Origin: Antarctobacter albus
Lineage (GTDB): Bacteria > Pseudomonadota > Alphaproteobacteria > Rhodobacterales > Rhodobacteraceae
Direction of reading: 5' to 3'
Assembly: GCF_900101505.1 (NCBI RefSeq)
Contig: NZ_FMZI01000015.1
Span: 1 to 64,000, forward strand
Length of the DNA: 64,000 nt
The notes beneath the pieces were generated by a model, which ran no database searches, was not told the origin of the DNA, and saw nothing but the letters and a program-made list of their open reading frames with translations. Each line of letters begins with the position of its first letter. Positions within the stretch are counted from its first letter, which is position 1. Below, piece after piece: positions 9,653-17,827 of the stretch. The position numbers and the translations under genes are program-made.

Positions 9653-10288
9653 TCAGGCGTCGCCGCCGCTTTCGCCGTCGACCACGCGTGAGGTCACGAT
9701 CTCGTCGATCAGCCCCCACTCCTTGGCCCGCTCGGCATCCATGAAGTTGTCGCGCTCCAGCGCGCTTTCGACCGCCTCGTAGGTCTGGCCGGTGTGTTTC
9801 ACGTAGATCTCGTTCAGCCGCCGTTTCAGTTTCAGCGTCTCTTCGGCGTGAATCATGATGTCGGTTGCCTGGCCCTGGTAGCCGCCCGAGGGCTGGTGGA
9901 CCATAATGCGGCTGTTGGGCAGCGAGAAACGCATGTCCTTGGCGCCGGCGGTCAGCAGCAGCGAGCCCATCGAAGCGGCCTGGCCGATGACCAGGGTCGA
10001 GACCTTGGGCTTGATGTACTGCATGGTGTCGTAGATCGACAGGCCCGAGGTGACGACACCGCCAGGGCTGTTGATGTACATCGAGATTTCCTTGGACGGG
10101 TTTTCCGCCTCGAGGTGCAGCAACTGCGCCACGATCAGCGACGACATGCCGTCGTGGACCGGCCCGTTCACGAAGATGATCCGCTCCTTCAGCAGGCGCG
10201 AGAAGATGTCATAGGCCCGTTCCCCGCGGCTGGTCTGTTCGACCACCATGGGGACGAGGTTCATGTAGGTCTCGATCGGATCGTTCAT
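9653..10288 (-). CDS. clpP: ATP-dependent Clp protease proteolytic subunit
   Basis: ClpP, 211 residues, is the serine peptidase barrel used by ClpX and ClpA. The catalytic Ser is in [11 protein letters not shown] and the His in [10 protein letters not shown]. The hydrophobic ring and handle sequences ([37 protein letters not shown]) are standard. The ORF starts with [18 protein letters not shown], the usual Rhodobacterales start. It is divergent from the photolyase-like gene. Confidence 0.98.
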   Translation of the reverse strand: MNDPIETYMNLVPMVVEQTSRGERAYDIFSRLLKERIIFVNGPVHDGMSSLIVAQLLHLEAENPSKEISMYINSPGGVVTSGLSIYDTMQYIKPKVSTLVIGQAASMGSLLLTAGAKDMRFSLPNSRIMVHQPSGGYQGQATDIMIHAEETLKLKRRLNEIYVKHTGQTYEAVESALERDNFMDAERAKEWGLIDEIVTSRVVDGESGGDA

Positions 10289-10447
10289 ATGTGCCTGCCT
10301 GAAGATGCTTTGTTGGACGGTGGTAACGCGTGAAGGTTACCTGAGTCTTAGTATCGCCCTTGGGGGGCTGCAAGGGGCGCCGGGGAAAACGCGTCCGGCC
10401 ACATGACCGGGCCTTGAAACCCGTCCGCCCCTGCTAGCTATGGGATC

Positions 10448-11647
10448 ATGTCCGCCACGCCCCCCTTCCCTCCCACTCATGCCGCCGCGCTAGCGGCACT
10501 GCACCGCTTCGTGCCCGAGGCCGGCGCGCGCTATGCCACGCGACGAATTTTCGACCTCGGCCCGGGGCGGCACCACGCGGTGTCACAGCTTTCGCCCTAC
10601 CTCCGACACCGCGTCCTGACGGAAGAAGAGGTTCTGCACGCGGTCCTTGCGCGACATTCCCAGGAAACGGCGGACAAATTCATCCAGGAAGTGTTCTGGC
10701 GGACGTACTGGAAGGGGTGGCTGGAACTGCGGCCCTCCATCTGGCAGAGCTACCGGTCGCAACTTTTGCGCCAGATCGACCGGGTGCAAAGCGAAGGCGG
10801 CCTGCGGCAACGCTGGCAGGCGGCCTGTACCGGTGAAACGGGCCTCGACTGTTTCGACACCTGGGCGCAGGAACTGGGCCGGACCGGTTATCTGCACAAC
10901 CACGCCCGGATGTGGTTTGCCTCGATCTGGATTTTCACCCTGCAATTGCCCTGGGAACTGGGTGCGGATTTCTTCCTGCGACATCTTCTGGACGGCGATC
11001 CCGCCTCGAACACGCTGAGCTGGCGATGGGTGGCCGGGCTACAGACGCGCGGCAAGGCCTATGTGGCACAGCCCGACAATATCGCCCGCTTCACCGAAGG
11101 CCGGTTCACCCCCGCTCATGATGAATTGAACACGGCCGCCGCGCCACTGGATGGCCCGCCCCCGCCGCCGCCTCTGTCGCCGCCTGCAGGCGGGCGGATG
11201 GAGGCAGACCTGCCGACACTCTTCGTGCTGCACGAGGATGACCTGTCGCCCGGCTGGCTGCTGGACCAGGGCCTGCGCCCGGCAGGAACGGCTCTGCTGA
11301 CCTCGGGCGCGCGGCTCAGCCCGTTGGATCCGGCGCCGCAGGTCACGCGGTTCCGCGCCGATCTGGTGCAGGAGACGGCGGATCGCTGGCAGGCGCAGCT
11401 TGGCCCCACCCGGCCCGCGCGGACCGCAGGGGATATTGCCGCGATGGCCGCGGAACTGGGCGCCGAACAGATCGTCACCGCCTATGCGCCGACAGGTCCG
11501 GTGGCCGAGATCCTGCAGGAGCTGGACAACGTGGTGCAGTTGTTGCGCCCCTACGATGCGCGGGCCTGGCCCCATGCCAGGGCGGGCTTCTTCAAGTTCC
11601 GCAAGTCCATCCCCTCACTGCTGGCGGCCCTGGACCTCCCCGCCTGA
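10448..11647 (+). CDS. Photolyase/cryptochrome-related FAD protein with domains in swapped order
   Basis: This 399-residue protein begins with the helical FAD-binding half of photolyases (residues ~1-228): HHAVSQLSPYLRHRVLTEEEVL, FIQEVFWRTYWKGWLE, then HNHARMWFASIWIF and LLDGDPASNTLSWRWVAGLQTRGKAY. This is the flavin-binding signature and normally ends such enzymes. After a Pro-rich linker (about 236-248), residues ~253-399 look like an alpha/beta Rossmann-type domain (TLFVLHEDDLSPGWLL, LGAEQIVTAYAPTGPVAEIL), the part usually found at the N-terminus. DNA repair or blue-light sensing is possible. The FAD part is secure; the domain swap is my reading. Confidence 0.78.
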   Translation: MSATPPFPPTHAAALAALHRFVPEAGARYATRRIFDLGPGRHHAVSQLSPYLRHRVLTEEEVLHAVLARHSQETADKFIQEVFWRTYWKGWLELRPSIWQSYRSQLLRQIDRVQSEGGLRQRWQAACTGETGLDCFDTWAQELGRTGYLHNHARMWFASIWIFTLQLPWELGADFFLRHLLDGDPASNTLSWRWVAGLQTRGKAYVAQPDNIARFTEGRFTPAHDELNTAAAPLDGPPPPPPLSPPAGGRMEADLPTLFVLHEDDLSPGWLLDQGLRPAGTALLTSGARLSPLDPAPQVTRFRADLVQETADRWQAQLGPTRPARTAGDIAAMAAELGAEQIVTAYAPTGPVAEILQELDNVVQLLRPYDARAWPHARAGFFKFRKSIPSLLAALDLPA

Positions 11648-11650
11648 CGC

Positions 11651-12568
11651 TCAGTGACCGATCCTTTGCACGCCGGAACAGATATGCGCGGCGCATTCCA
11701 TCTCAAGCGTGACATGGGTCAGGCCATGCGCCTCCTCCAGCCGGGCTTTCACGGTTTGCTTGATCGTATCCGCCCGCCCCCAGGCGCCGGTTTCGATCAC
11801 CATGTGGGCCTGCAGGGCGGTCTGGTGTTCATCCATCTGCCACAGATGCGCATGGTGCAACCCGGCGACGCCCTCCACCGCCTCGGCGGTGGCCAGCACG
11901 CTTTCCGGCGCCAGTCGCGGCGGGCTGCCCAGCATCAGGATACGGATGACGCCGCCGATCTCGCTCCAGGCCATCCAGAGGATGTAGCCCGCGATCAGCA
12001 GCGTGATCGCCGGATCCACCCAGACCCAGCCAAAGGCCCAGATCAACACCCCGGCCAGGATCACGGCCAATGATCCCATCGCATCGGCAATGTTGTGCAG
12101 AAAGGCGGCGCGGATGTTCACGCTGGTCTTGGACATGGTGTAGGTCAGCGCGGCGGTTGCAAGGTCGATCACCAGCGCCACGGCCGCGATGACGATGACC
12201 AGCCAGCCGATCACCTCCTGCGGGTCGAAGAACCGCAGGACCGCCTCGTAGACCAGGTACATCCCGATCACGATCAGCGTCGTGAGGTTGATCAGTGCCG
12301 CCACGACCTCGGCCCGGCCATAGCCGAAGGTCATGTCGGAATCCGCCGGCCGGCGCGCGATGCGCCGGGCCAGGGCCGCAATCAGCAGGCTGGCCGCGTC
12401 CGAGAAATTGTGCAGCGCATCGGCGATCATCGCCAGCGAGCCGGACAGGACACCGCCGACGACCTGCGCCAGGGTCAGCAACAGGTTCACGCCGACGGCC
12501 GCAGCCATGCGGGCATCGCCCGCCTCGGGATCGACATGGTGGTGATGATGGTGATGTCCGTGGGGCAT
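11651..12568 (-). CDS. Cation diffusion facilitator (Zn/Co/Cd efflux)
   Basis: This 305-residue proton-driven metal exporter of the inner membrane belongs to the CDF family (CzcD/ZitB type). It has a His-rich N-terminus (a run of seven His after MPHGH), six predicted membrane helices and paired metal-site motifs ADALHNFSDAASLL in helix 2 and LHNIADAMGSL in helix 5. The cytoplasmic C-terminal domain ends with ECAAHICSGVQRIGH. The start at 12568 gives the normal N-terminus. It is convergent with the photolyase-like gene, with a 3-base gap. The metal cannot be told from sequence. Confidence 0.92.
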   Translation of the reverse strand: MPHGHHHHHHHVDPEAGDARMAAAVGVNLLLTLAQVVGGVLSGSLAMIADALHNFSDAASLLIAALARRIARRPADSDMTFGYGRAEVVAALINLTTLIVIGMYLVYEAVLRFFDPQEVIGWLVIVIAAVALVIDLATAALTYTMSKTSVNIRAAFLHNIADAMGSLAVILAGVLIWAFGWVWVDPAITLLIAGYILWMAWSEIGGVIRILMLGSPPRLAPESVLATAEAVEGVAGLHHAHLWQMDEHQTALQAHMVIETGAWGRADTIKQTVKARLEEAHGLTHVTLEMECAAHICSGVQRIGH

Positions 12569-12712
12569 GGTCAGAACAAGCGCGCTTTGCCGCGAAAGGT
12601 CAACCGGCGCGCCGCGCGCCGGGACCGGCGAGCACAGCGGCAGGACGTCGCGCACCGCCCGCCAGCAGGCCCGCGCCCTGTGTTTCTTTGGGCTTCAAAT
12701 ACCTCTGGGGGC

Positions 12713-12763
12713 CCGGGGGCAAAGCCCCCGGCGGATCGCCGCGCCGCAAGGCGCGGCGATCCG
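12713..12763. repeat. Two adjacent perfect hairpins downstream of soxF
   Basis: Two inverted repeats lie in the 216-base gap between soxF and the cation transporter. The first is CCGGGGGC/GCCCCCGG with a 3-base loop (12713-12731). The second is a 14-bp perfect stem with a GCAA loop (12732-12763). They may end the soxCDEF transcript, although there is no T-run. The preceding GGGCTTCAAATACCTCTGG string resembles an intergenic repeat common in Rhodobacterales; this is from memory and was not searched. Confidence 0.55.
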
Positions 12764-12784
12764 AACTGTCATATCCTCACAGGA

Positions 12785-14050
12785 TCAACCGAACATGTCC
12801 GAGGTGATCCCGGCGTACCAGCCGATGCTTTCCTCATAGGTCGCCTTGCGCATGGCCGCGTCCTCACCCGTCTGGCTGACAAAGCTGGACACGCTGGCGA
12901 TCTTCTCGTCGGTCGCCTCGTAGGCCGCGCCGACCTTGATGCCGTCGTCCGTCGAGATCAAAGACCAGCAGGTGTTCGAGTATTTGGCCGGGAAAACGCG
13001 GCTGCCGGTCAGCGCGCCACGCACCGCCATCGCCGCGACTTTGGCCTGCGAATTGGCGGAGAAGCCGGATTTCGGCATGTCACCCTGGTTGGTGGCGTCG
13101 CCAAGGATGTAGACGTTCTCATCCATGCGGGAAACCATCGAATGGCCGTCCACTGGCGCCCAGTTGCCCTCGGTCAGCCCGGCGGCGGCACAGATCGTGC
13201 CCGCCTTCTGCGCCGGGATGACGTTGCAGACATCCGCCTTGACCACCTCGCCGTCGATGTCGACCTCCATCGTGTCCGGGTTCACAGAGACGTTGCCGCC
13301 GCCAAAGTCCGGGCCGATGCGTTCGATCATGCCACCGTAGTGCTTTTGCCAGCCTTCCTCGAACAGTGCCTGTTTCGAGAATTTGGCCTTGGGGTCGGCG
13401 ATGAGGATCTTGGCCGTCGGGTTCCGCTCTTTCAGCACATGGGCCACCATCGAGATCCGCTCATAGGGGCCCGGCGGGCAGCGGTAGGGGTTGGGCGGCG
13501 CGACCATGACATAGGTGCCACCCTCGGGCATGGATTCGATCTGTGCCTTCAGGAGGGCGGTCTGCGTCCCTGCCTTGTAGGCATGCGGCATGGCGGTCTG
13601 CGCCGACAGGTCCCAGCCCGGCACCGCCCCATCGACGAAGTCGATGCCGGGAGAGATCACCAGCCGGTCGTAAGGCACGCTGCCGCCACCGGCCAGCGAC
13701 ACGGTCTTTGCATCCCGGTCGACGCCCACCGCCCAGTCGTGCACCACGTTGATCCCGTAGTCCGCGGCCAGCGTGCCGTAGTCATGGGCGATGGATTGCA
13801 GGTCGCGGAACCCCCCGATGTAGAGGTTGGAAAAGAAGCAGGTGTAATAGGTGCGCGTGGGTTCGATCAGGGTCACGTTGATTTCGCCCTGGCTGTCCTT
13901 GGCGATATAACGCGCGGCGGTGGCACCACCGGCGCCGCCGCCGATCACCACGACGCGCGGCATGCCGTGACCGGCCGCCTGCACCATCGGTGCCGAAAGC
14001 GAGGCCGCTGCCGCGGCAGTTCCCAGAAAAGTGCGTCTGTTCAAAGTCAT
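12785..14050 (-). CDS. soxF: Sulfide dehydrogenase flavoprotein SoxF (FccB-like)
   Basis: SoxF, 421 residues, is the FAD subunit of flavocytochrome c sulfide dehydrogenase and acts in the periplasm. It has a twin-arginine signal (NRRTFLGTAAAAASLSAPMVQAA), the FAD motif RVVVIGGGAGGATAARYI, and TYYTCFFSN, whose Cys71 aligns with the Cys that binds FAD covalently in FccB. Cys191 (NPYRCPPGPYER) and Cys361 (SNTCWSLIS) match the redox-active pair. The start at 14050 follows GGAG at good spacing; an upstream ATG at 14074 is less likely. It is the last gene of the soxCDEF unit, with SoxE as its likely electron acceptor. Confidence 0.93.
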   Translation of the reverse strand: MTLNRRTFLGTAAAAASLSAPMVQAAGHGMPRVVVIGGGAGGATAARYIAKDSQGEINVTLIEPTRTYYTCFFSNLYIGGFRDLQSIAHDYGTLAADYGINVVHDWAVGVDRDAKTVSLAGGGSVPYDRLVISPGIDFVDGAVPGWDLSAQTAMPHAYKAGTQTALLKAQIESMPEGGTYVMVAPPNPYRCPPGPYERISMVAHVLKERNPTAKILIADPKAKFSKQALFEEGWQKHYGGMIERIGPDFGGGNVSVNPDTMEVDIDGEVVKADVCNVIPAQKAGTICAAAGLTEGNWAPVDGHSMVSRMDENVYILGDATNQGDMPKSGFSANSQAKVAAMAVRGALTGSRVFPAKYSNTCWSLISTDDGIKVGAAYEATDEKIASVSSFVSQTGEDAAMRKATYEESIGWYAGITSDMFG

Positions 14051-14152
14051 GTCCGTCTCCTCATTGTTGGACAATCTCTTTTATTGGCGCGCAGCCCCTC
14101 CCCTTTTTGCTCCCAGAAAGTGCGCGCGCGGGTCTCTCCCTCAAACGACGAA

Positions 14153-14182
14153 CCCCGCGCGGCCAGTGAGGCCGGCGCGGGG
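14153..14182. repeat. Long GC hairpin upstream of soxF
   Basis: An inverted repeat CCCCGCGC-GGCC ... GGCC-G-GCGCGGGG with a 5-base loop lies 100 bases before soxF. It has no T-run on either strand. It may be an mRNA processing or stability element within the soxC-F transcript. Confidence 0.45.
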
Positions 14183-14229
14183 CGCATCGGGTAAAGGAAA
14201 GGTCTTTGGGGCGCGTTGGCCCGGCGGGA

Positions 14230-14325
14230 TCAACTCGGCAGGAGGCCGAAGAACGCCGCCAGCGCCAGGAGCGCGCCCAGCATCAGGATACGAAGAGCAA
14301 AGGACATCCGCATGAGAAACACCAT
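14230..14325 (-). CDS. Candidate 31-residue hydrophobic peptide between soxE and soxF
   Basis: This short frame (start ATG at 14325, or 14313 for 27 residues) encodes one predicted membrane helix, MRMSFALRILMLGALLALAAFF followed by GLLPS and a stop. It lies in the 436-base gap between soxE and soxF, on their strand. A clean single-helix protein with a charged N-terminus is unusual for a chance frame in non-coding DNA, but the ribosome site is weak and I know no family for it. A role in the SoxEF sulfide dehydrogenase is only a guess from position. Confidence 0.4.
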   Translation of the reverse strand: MVFLMRMSFALRILMLGALLALAAFFGLLPS

Positions 14326-14395
14326 CCACTTGGCACGGGGCCATGCGGGCCCTGGCCTGAACAACGGGCGCGGTGGTGAAATGCGCACCTCCGCG

Positions 14396-14414
14396 GCAGG
14401 ACGTTCCGTCCTGC
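14396..14414. repeat. 8-bp perfect hairpin after soxE
   Basis: GCAGGACG-TTC-CGTCCTGC lies 73 bases past the soxE stop and upstream of the small hydrophobic frame. There is no T-run, so it is more likely an mRNA stability element than a terminator. Confidence 0.4.
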
Positions 14415-14486
14415 ACCGCCACTCTTGCCTGTGGAATGCCTTCGCTCAATTGCGGAATACCCGACCCTCCCGTGGTCAACCTGCGA

Positions 14487-15203
14487 TCATTCTATGGTTG
14501 CGAAGTAGGCAGCCAGCGCCGCGATCTCCTCATCGCTGAGTCTCCCGGCCATCATCTGCATAACCGGGTGCGGACGCAACTTGCGCTTGTACGCATGCAT
14601 GGCGATGACGAAATCTTCTTCCGGCCATTTCACGATCGAGGGGATGCCCTCATCCGAGCCATCCCGCTTGTGGCAGGTCAGGCATTCCGAAGCCAGGTAT
14701 TCGCCATAGGCCACATCGCCCACGATCGCCAGGATCTCGGGCGGCAGTTCGACCTCGCGCGCCACGGCAGTCGGCGCGGATTCCGGGATGTCCTGCGGGT
14801 TCGCGCTAAAGGCGCGCAGGTAGGCCAGGACATCATGCCGGTCCTGTTCGTCCCTCATGCCCCGGTAGGACATGCGCGTGCCCGAAATCAGCACGCGTGG
14901 GTTCTGGATGTAGGCATCGAGCGTTTCGTATTCCCACGTCAGACCGTCGCCGTGGGCGCGTTCCATCGACTTGGAATAATCGAACCCCTCGAGGCTGCCC
15001 GCCCGACGTCCGAAGATGCCGTTGAGATGCGGGCCGATGCGGTTCTTTGCGCCGGGGCCGATCTGGTGGCACCCGATGCATTGACGAAACAGGTCTTCCC
15101 CGCGCTCGGCATCGCCGATGAGCTGGGCCTCCTCCTCTGCGGTTGCTGGCCCCACGAGGGGGGCCAGCGCGACGAGGGCCGTTATAATCAGCCTCTTCAT
15201 CAT
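14487..15203 (-). CDS. soxE: Diheme c-type cytochrome SoxE
   Basis: SoxE, 238 residues, is a periplasmic diheme cytochrome with a signal peptide (MMKRLIITALVALAPLVGPATA) and heme sites C42IGCH and C174LTCH. It should take electrons from SoxF during sulfide oxidation. The first heme domain (CHQIGPGAKNRIGPHLNGIFGRR) closely resembles the C-terminal domain of the neighbouring SoxD ([23 protein letters not shown]), which suggests an internal origin from soxD. It starts 10 bases after soxD, so the two are cotranscribed. Confidence 0.92.
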   Translation of the reverse strand: MMKRLIITALVALAPLVGPATAEEEAQLIGDAERGEDLFRQCIGCHQIGPGAKNRIGPHLNGIFGRRAGSLEGFDYSKSMERAHGDGLTWEYETLDAYIQNPRVLISGTRMSYRGMRDEQDRHDVLAYLRAFSANPQDIPESAPTAVAREVELPPEILAIVGDVAYGEYLASECLTCHKRDGSDEGIPSIVKWPEEDFVIAMHAYKRKLRPHPVMQMMAGRLSDEEIAALAAYFATIE

Positions 15204-15213
15204 GTCATGCGTC

Positions 15214-16458
15214 CTATTGTGAGAAGGACGAAAGATAGGCGATCAGCGCCTCGACATCCGAGTCCTTGCGCAGGCCGGCAAAGGCCATCTTGGTGCCTTT
15301 CACGGTGCCACGCGGATCAGCAAGGAAAGCCGCCAGAGTCTCTGCATCCCAGGCGCCGCCCATGCTACCCATCGTGTTGGAGTACTTGAACCCCTCGACA
15401 GAGCCGATTTCGCGTCCGACGATGCCATTGAGCTGCGGACCGACGCGATCCTTGGCGCCGTCACCGATCTGGTGGCAGGCCTTGCACTTATTGAAGACCT
15501 TTTCGCCAGCCGCGACCAGTTCCGGGTCCGGCGCGCCAGTTGCGGCAGGGGCCGCGGCAGGGTCTGCCGCCGGTTCGGCAGCGGGTTCCGGGGCCGGGTC
15601 CACGGCGGCGGCCGGCTCCGGGGCCGGATCGGTCGCGGCGGGTTCTTCAACCGCTTCTTCGGGCGTCACGTCCAGAACGGTCGCGCGCATGGTGATCTCG
15701 ACCGGACCGTCCTTGCAGTTTTCCATGCAAGGCTCAGTCCGCCACTTGCTGTATTCGGTCTCGGCCCGGTCATCGACGATGAAACCATCCGCGTTGGGCA
15801 GCACCACCTCGGGCAGCGTGTCCTGGTTCAGCTCGAACTCGTCGTCGATGATGTCGTTCGAGTAGAGGATGTAGGCCACGATGGCATAGGTATCATCAAC
15901 CGACAGCGACTGCGCGTTGCCGAAAGGCATCGAGCGGTGGACGTAGTCCCAGACGGTCGAGGTATAGGGCCAGTAAGAGCCCACGGTCTTGAGCGGGTCC
16001 TCATCCGCCAGTGTGCCGTCACCGCCTGCCAGCTTGGGCCAGTTGCCCACGCCCTCGGCAAAGGAGCCGTGGCAGACCGCGCATTGTTCCTCGAAGATCG
16101 CTTCGCCGTCAAAAGCATTGCCGCTGCCCGCCGGCAGGCCGGTGCCGTCGGGGCTGACGTCGAGGTTCCAGGCGGCGATTTCCTCGGGCAGCGCGCCGCG
16201 GCCCAGGCCAAAGCGCAGGCCCTTGGTGTCGCCGTTGTCCGCATGGGCGGCACCGATGATGCCGCCGTCCAGGGCCTCCGGGGCAGCGGCGGTCTTGACC
16301 GGGGCCTCTGGCTCGGGAATCGGCGCCGGAAGTTCGCCCAGCATCTGCGGGTTGTCCGGGAAATCCGCAACATTGCGGTCGGCAAAGTTGTAGGCGGCGA
16401 CCAGCATCAGGCCGACGCCTGCAATGGTGCCGACGTAGAGATTAAGAGACTTCGACAT
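15214..16458 (-). CDS. soxD: Diheme cytochrome subunit SoxD of sulfane dehydrogenase
   Basis: SoxD, 414 residues, pairs with SoxC to form Sox(CD)2, which removes six electrons from the SoxY-bound sulfane sulfur. It has an N-terminal hydrophobic anchor or signal (residues ~8-24), a first heme at C126AVCH130, an Ala/Pro/Glu-rich linker (about 260-310) and a second class-I cytochrome domain with C325KACH329. It overlaps the soxC stop by 17 bases, so the two are coupled. The linker is of the Ala-Pro repeat type common in the family. Confidence 0.95.
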   Translation of the reverse strand: MSKSLNLYVGTIAGVGLMLVAAYNFADRNVADFPDNPQMLGELPAPIPEPEAPVKTAAAPEALDGGIIGAAHADNGDTKGLRFGLGRGALPEEIAAWNLDVSPDGTGLPAGSGNAFDGEAIFEEQCAVCHGSFAEGVGNWPKLAGGDGTLADEDPLKTVGSYWPYTSTVWDYVHRSMPFGNAQSLSVDDTYAIVAYILYSNDIIDDEFELNQDTLPEVVLPNADGFIVDDRAETEYSKWRTEPCMENCKDGPVEITMRATVLDVTPEEAVEEPAATDPAPEPAAAVDPAPEPAAEPAADPAAAPAATGAPDPELVAAGEKVFNKCKACHQIGDGAKDRVGPQLNGIVGREIGSVEGFKYSNTMGSMGGAWDAETLAAFLADPRGTVKGTKMAFAGLRKDSDVEALIAYLSSFSQ

Positions 16459-17719
16459 TTTCGGCCTCCCCGTTGGCTTTGACGTGCCAGGTCTGGATGC
16501 AGTTGTTGTGGTAGATGGAGTTCAGGCCGCGCACATCACGCAGTTGAGCCTTGGTCGGCTGGACATAGCCCGTCTCGTCGATGGCGCGCGACTGAAGCAG
16601 CCATTCCTCGCCTTCCCAAGTGGTGTCCAGGTAGAATCGGGTCAGAGCCTTGTCCTGGCCTTCGGAGGCGAGACGCGCGGTTTCCCATGTCATGCCGCCA
16701 TCCTTGGAGACATCGACGCGGGTGATCTTGCCGTGACCGGACCAGGCCATGCCGGTGATGACCACCGGACCATGCCCGTGCTTGATCGGCGCCTGCGGGC
16801 TGGGCGAGGTGACGACGGATTTCGCATCCATGACCCAGGTCCACTTGCGCGAGGTGCCGTCGGCCAGCGTGTCGGTGTATTTCGAGGTCTCCTCACGGCT
16901 TTCCACCGGGCCATCCATGACCTCGACACGGCGCAGCCACTTGACCCACATGTTGCCTTCCCAACCGGGCACGACAAGGCGCACCGGGTAGCCGTGCTCC
17001 TTGCGCAGGGCTTCGCCATTGGCCTTGAAGGCCACCAGGACATCGTCCATCGCCTTTTCCATCGGGATCGAACGCCCGTTGGAGGAGGCATCGGCGCCCT
17101 CGACATAGACCCACTTGTCCTTGAGGTCGCCCGCGGCATCCAGCCCGGCCTCGGCCAGCAGGGTGCGCAGCGGGACGCCGGTGTATTCCATGTTGTGGAT
17201 CATGCCGTGGGTGAACTGGGCGCCGTTCAGCTGCGCGCCCGCCCATTCCATGCCTGTGTTGGCCGCGCATTCGCAGAAATAGACGTGCTGTTCGCGCGGA
17301 AAGCGTTCCAGGTCGTCATAGGTAAAGACCAGCGGCTGGTCCACGAGGCCGTTGATCATCAGCCGGAAATCCGGCTTGGACAGCTCGATGGCGCCCGAGT
17401 GGTGGCGTTCGAAGGCGCAGCCCTGCGGCGTGATCGTCCCGTCCAGCGCGTGGATCGGGGTGAAGTTGATCGACGAGATCGTGTCGGCGGTCAGCCATTC
17501 CACGTTGCGGCGGATGACGTCGTCCTCGAACTTGATCGGCAGGCCATAGGGGACCTCGTCAACGCCGTGGCCAAAGCCGGACGCCCAGTCCTGCACTTCG
17601 GTGATCAGCGGGTCGGGACCGGCGGCGCGGGCGCCCGTGGCGGCCACGGCCCCTGCCCCCAGCGCCGCGGCACGGGTCAGGAACTGGCGGCGGGAGGTGC
17701 CTTTCGTTTCCTTGCTCAT
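16442..17719 (-). CDS. soxC: Sulfane dehydrogenase molybdenum subunit SoxC
   Basis: SoxC, 425 residues, is a molybdopterin protein of the sulfite oxidase family and is exported by Tat: [24 protein letters not shown]. The Mo-binding region is [17 protein letters not shown] (Cys149/Cys151), and the dimerisation domain follows from about residue 300. The start at 17719 is preferred because GGAG lies 6 bases upstream; the longer start at 17749 would fall inside a candidate SoxR operator. It is the first gene of the soxCDEF unit. Confidence 0.95.
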   Translation of the reverse strand: MSKETKGTSRRQFLTRAAALGAGAVAATGARAAGPDPLITEVQDWASGFGHGVDEVPYGLPIKFEDDVIRRNVEWLTADTISSINFTPIHALDGTITPQGCAFERHHSGAIELSKPDFRLMINGLVDQPLVFTYDDLERFPREQHVYFCECAANTGMEWAGAQLNGAQFTHGMIHNMEYTGVPLRTLLAEAGLDAAGDLKDKWVYVEGADASSNGRSIPMEKAMDDVLVAFKANGEALRKEHGYPVRLVVPGWEGNMWVKWLRRVEVMDGPVESREETSKYTDTLADGTSRKWTWVMDAKSVVTSPSPQAPIKHGHGPVVITGMAWSGHGKITRVDVSKDGGMTWETARLASEGQDKALTRFYLDTTWEGEEWLLQSRAIDETGYVQPTKAQLRDVRGLNSIYHNNCIQTWHVKANGEAENVEVS

Positions 17720-17743
17720 TGCGTTCTCCTTACGGATCATTTC

Positions 17744-17759
17744 ATTCATCTATGTGAAT
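17744..17759. promoter_or_regulatory. Candidate SoxR operator upstream of soxC
   Basis: Read on the minus strand the site is ATTCACATAGATGAAT, a near-symmetric ATTCA-N6-TGAAT, 25 bases before soxC. It matches three other sites in front of sox units. Binding by SoxR is inferred. Confidence 0.6.
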
Positions 17760-17794
17760 GACTTGGCGAGAATTTCGGCGGGCCGAGACCCGCC

Positions 17795-17827
17795 GGAAAA
17801 ACGTGGTTGCGTTCAGGCGCCAACCAC
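17795..17827 (-). terminator. soxB terminator
   Basis: On the minus strand, GTGGTT-G-GCG/CGC-AACCAC forms a stem that includes the soxB stop codon and is followed by GTTTTTCC. A second 7-bp hairpin (CGGCGGG/CCCGCCG) follows at 17776-17795. It separates soxB from soxC. Confidence 0.65.

Noticed and set aside
10413-10445. CTTGAAA heat-shock-like -35 box with TAT ahead of the photolyase-like gene
   Set aside because: The predicted start of transcription would fall at or after the ATG. The spacing does not fit a usable RpoH promoter.
12095-14194. 699-residue plus-strand open frame
   Set aside because: It is a shadow of the cation transporter and soxF on the other strand in high-GC DNA. It lacks any domain.
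14141-14479. 112-residue minus-strand frame between soxE and soxF
   Set aside because: No hydrophobic or domain pattern, Pro/Gly-rich in the style of shadow frames. The 31-residue hydrophobic frame inside the region is the better candidate.
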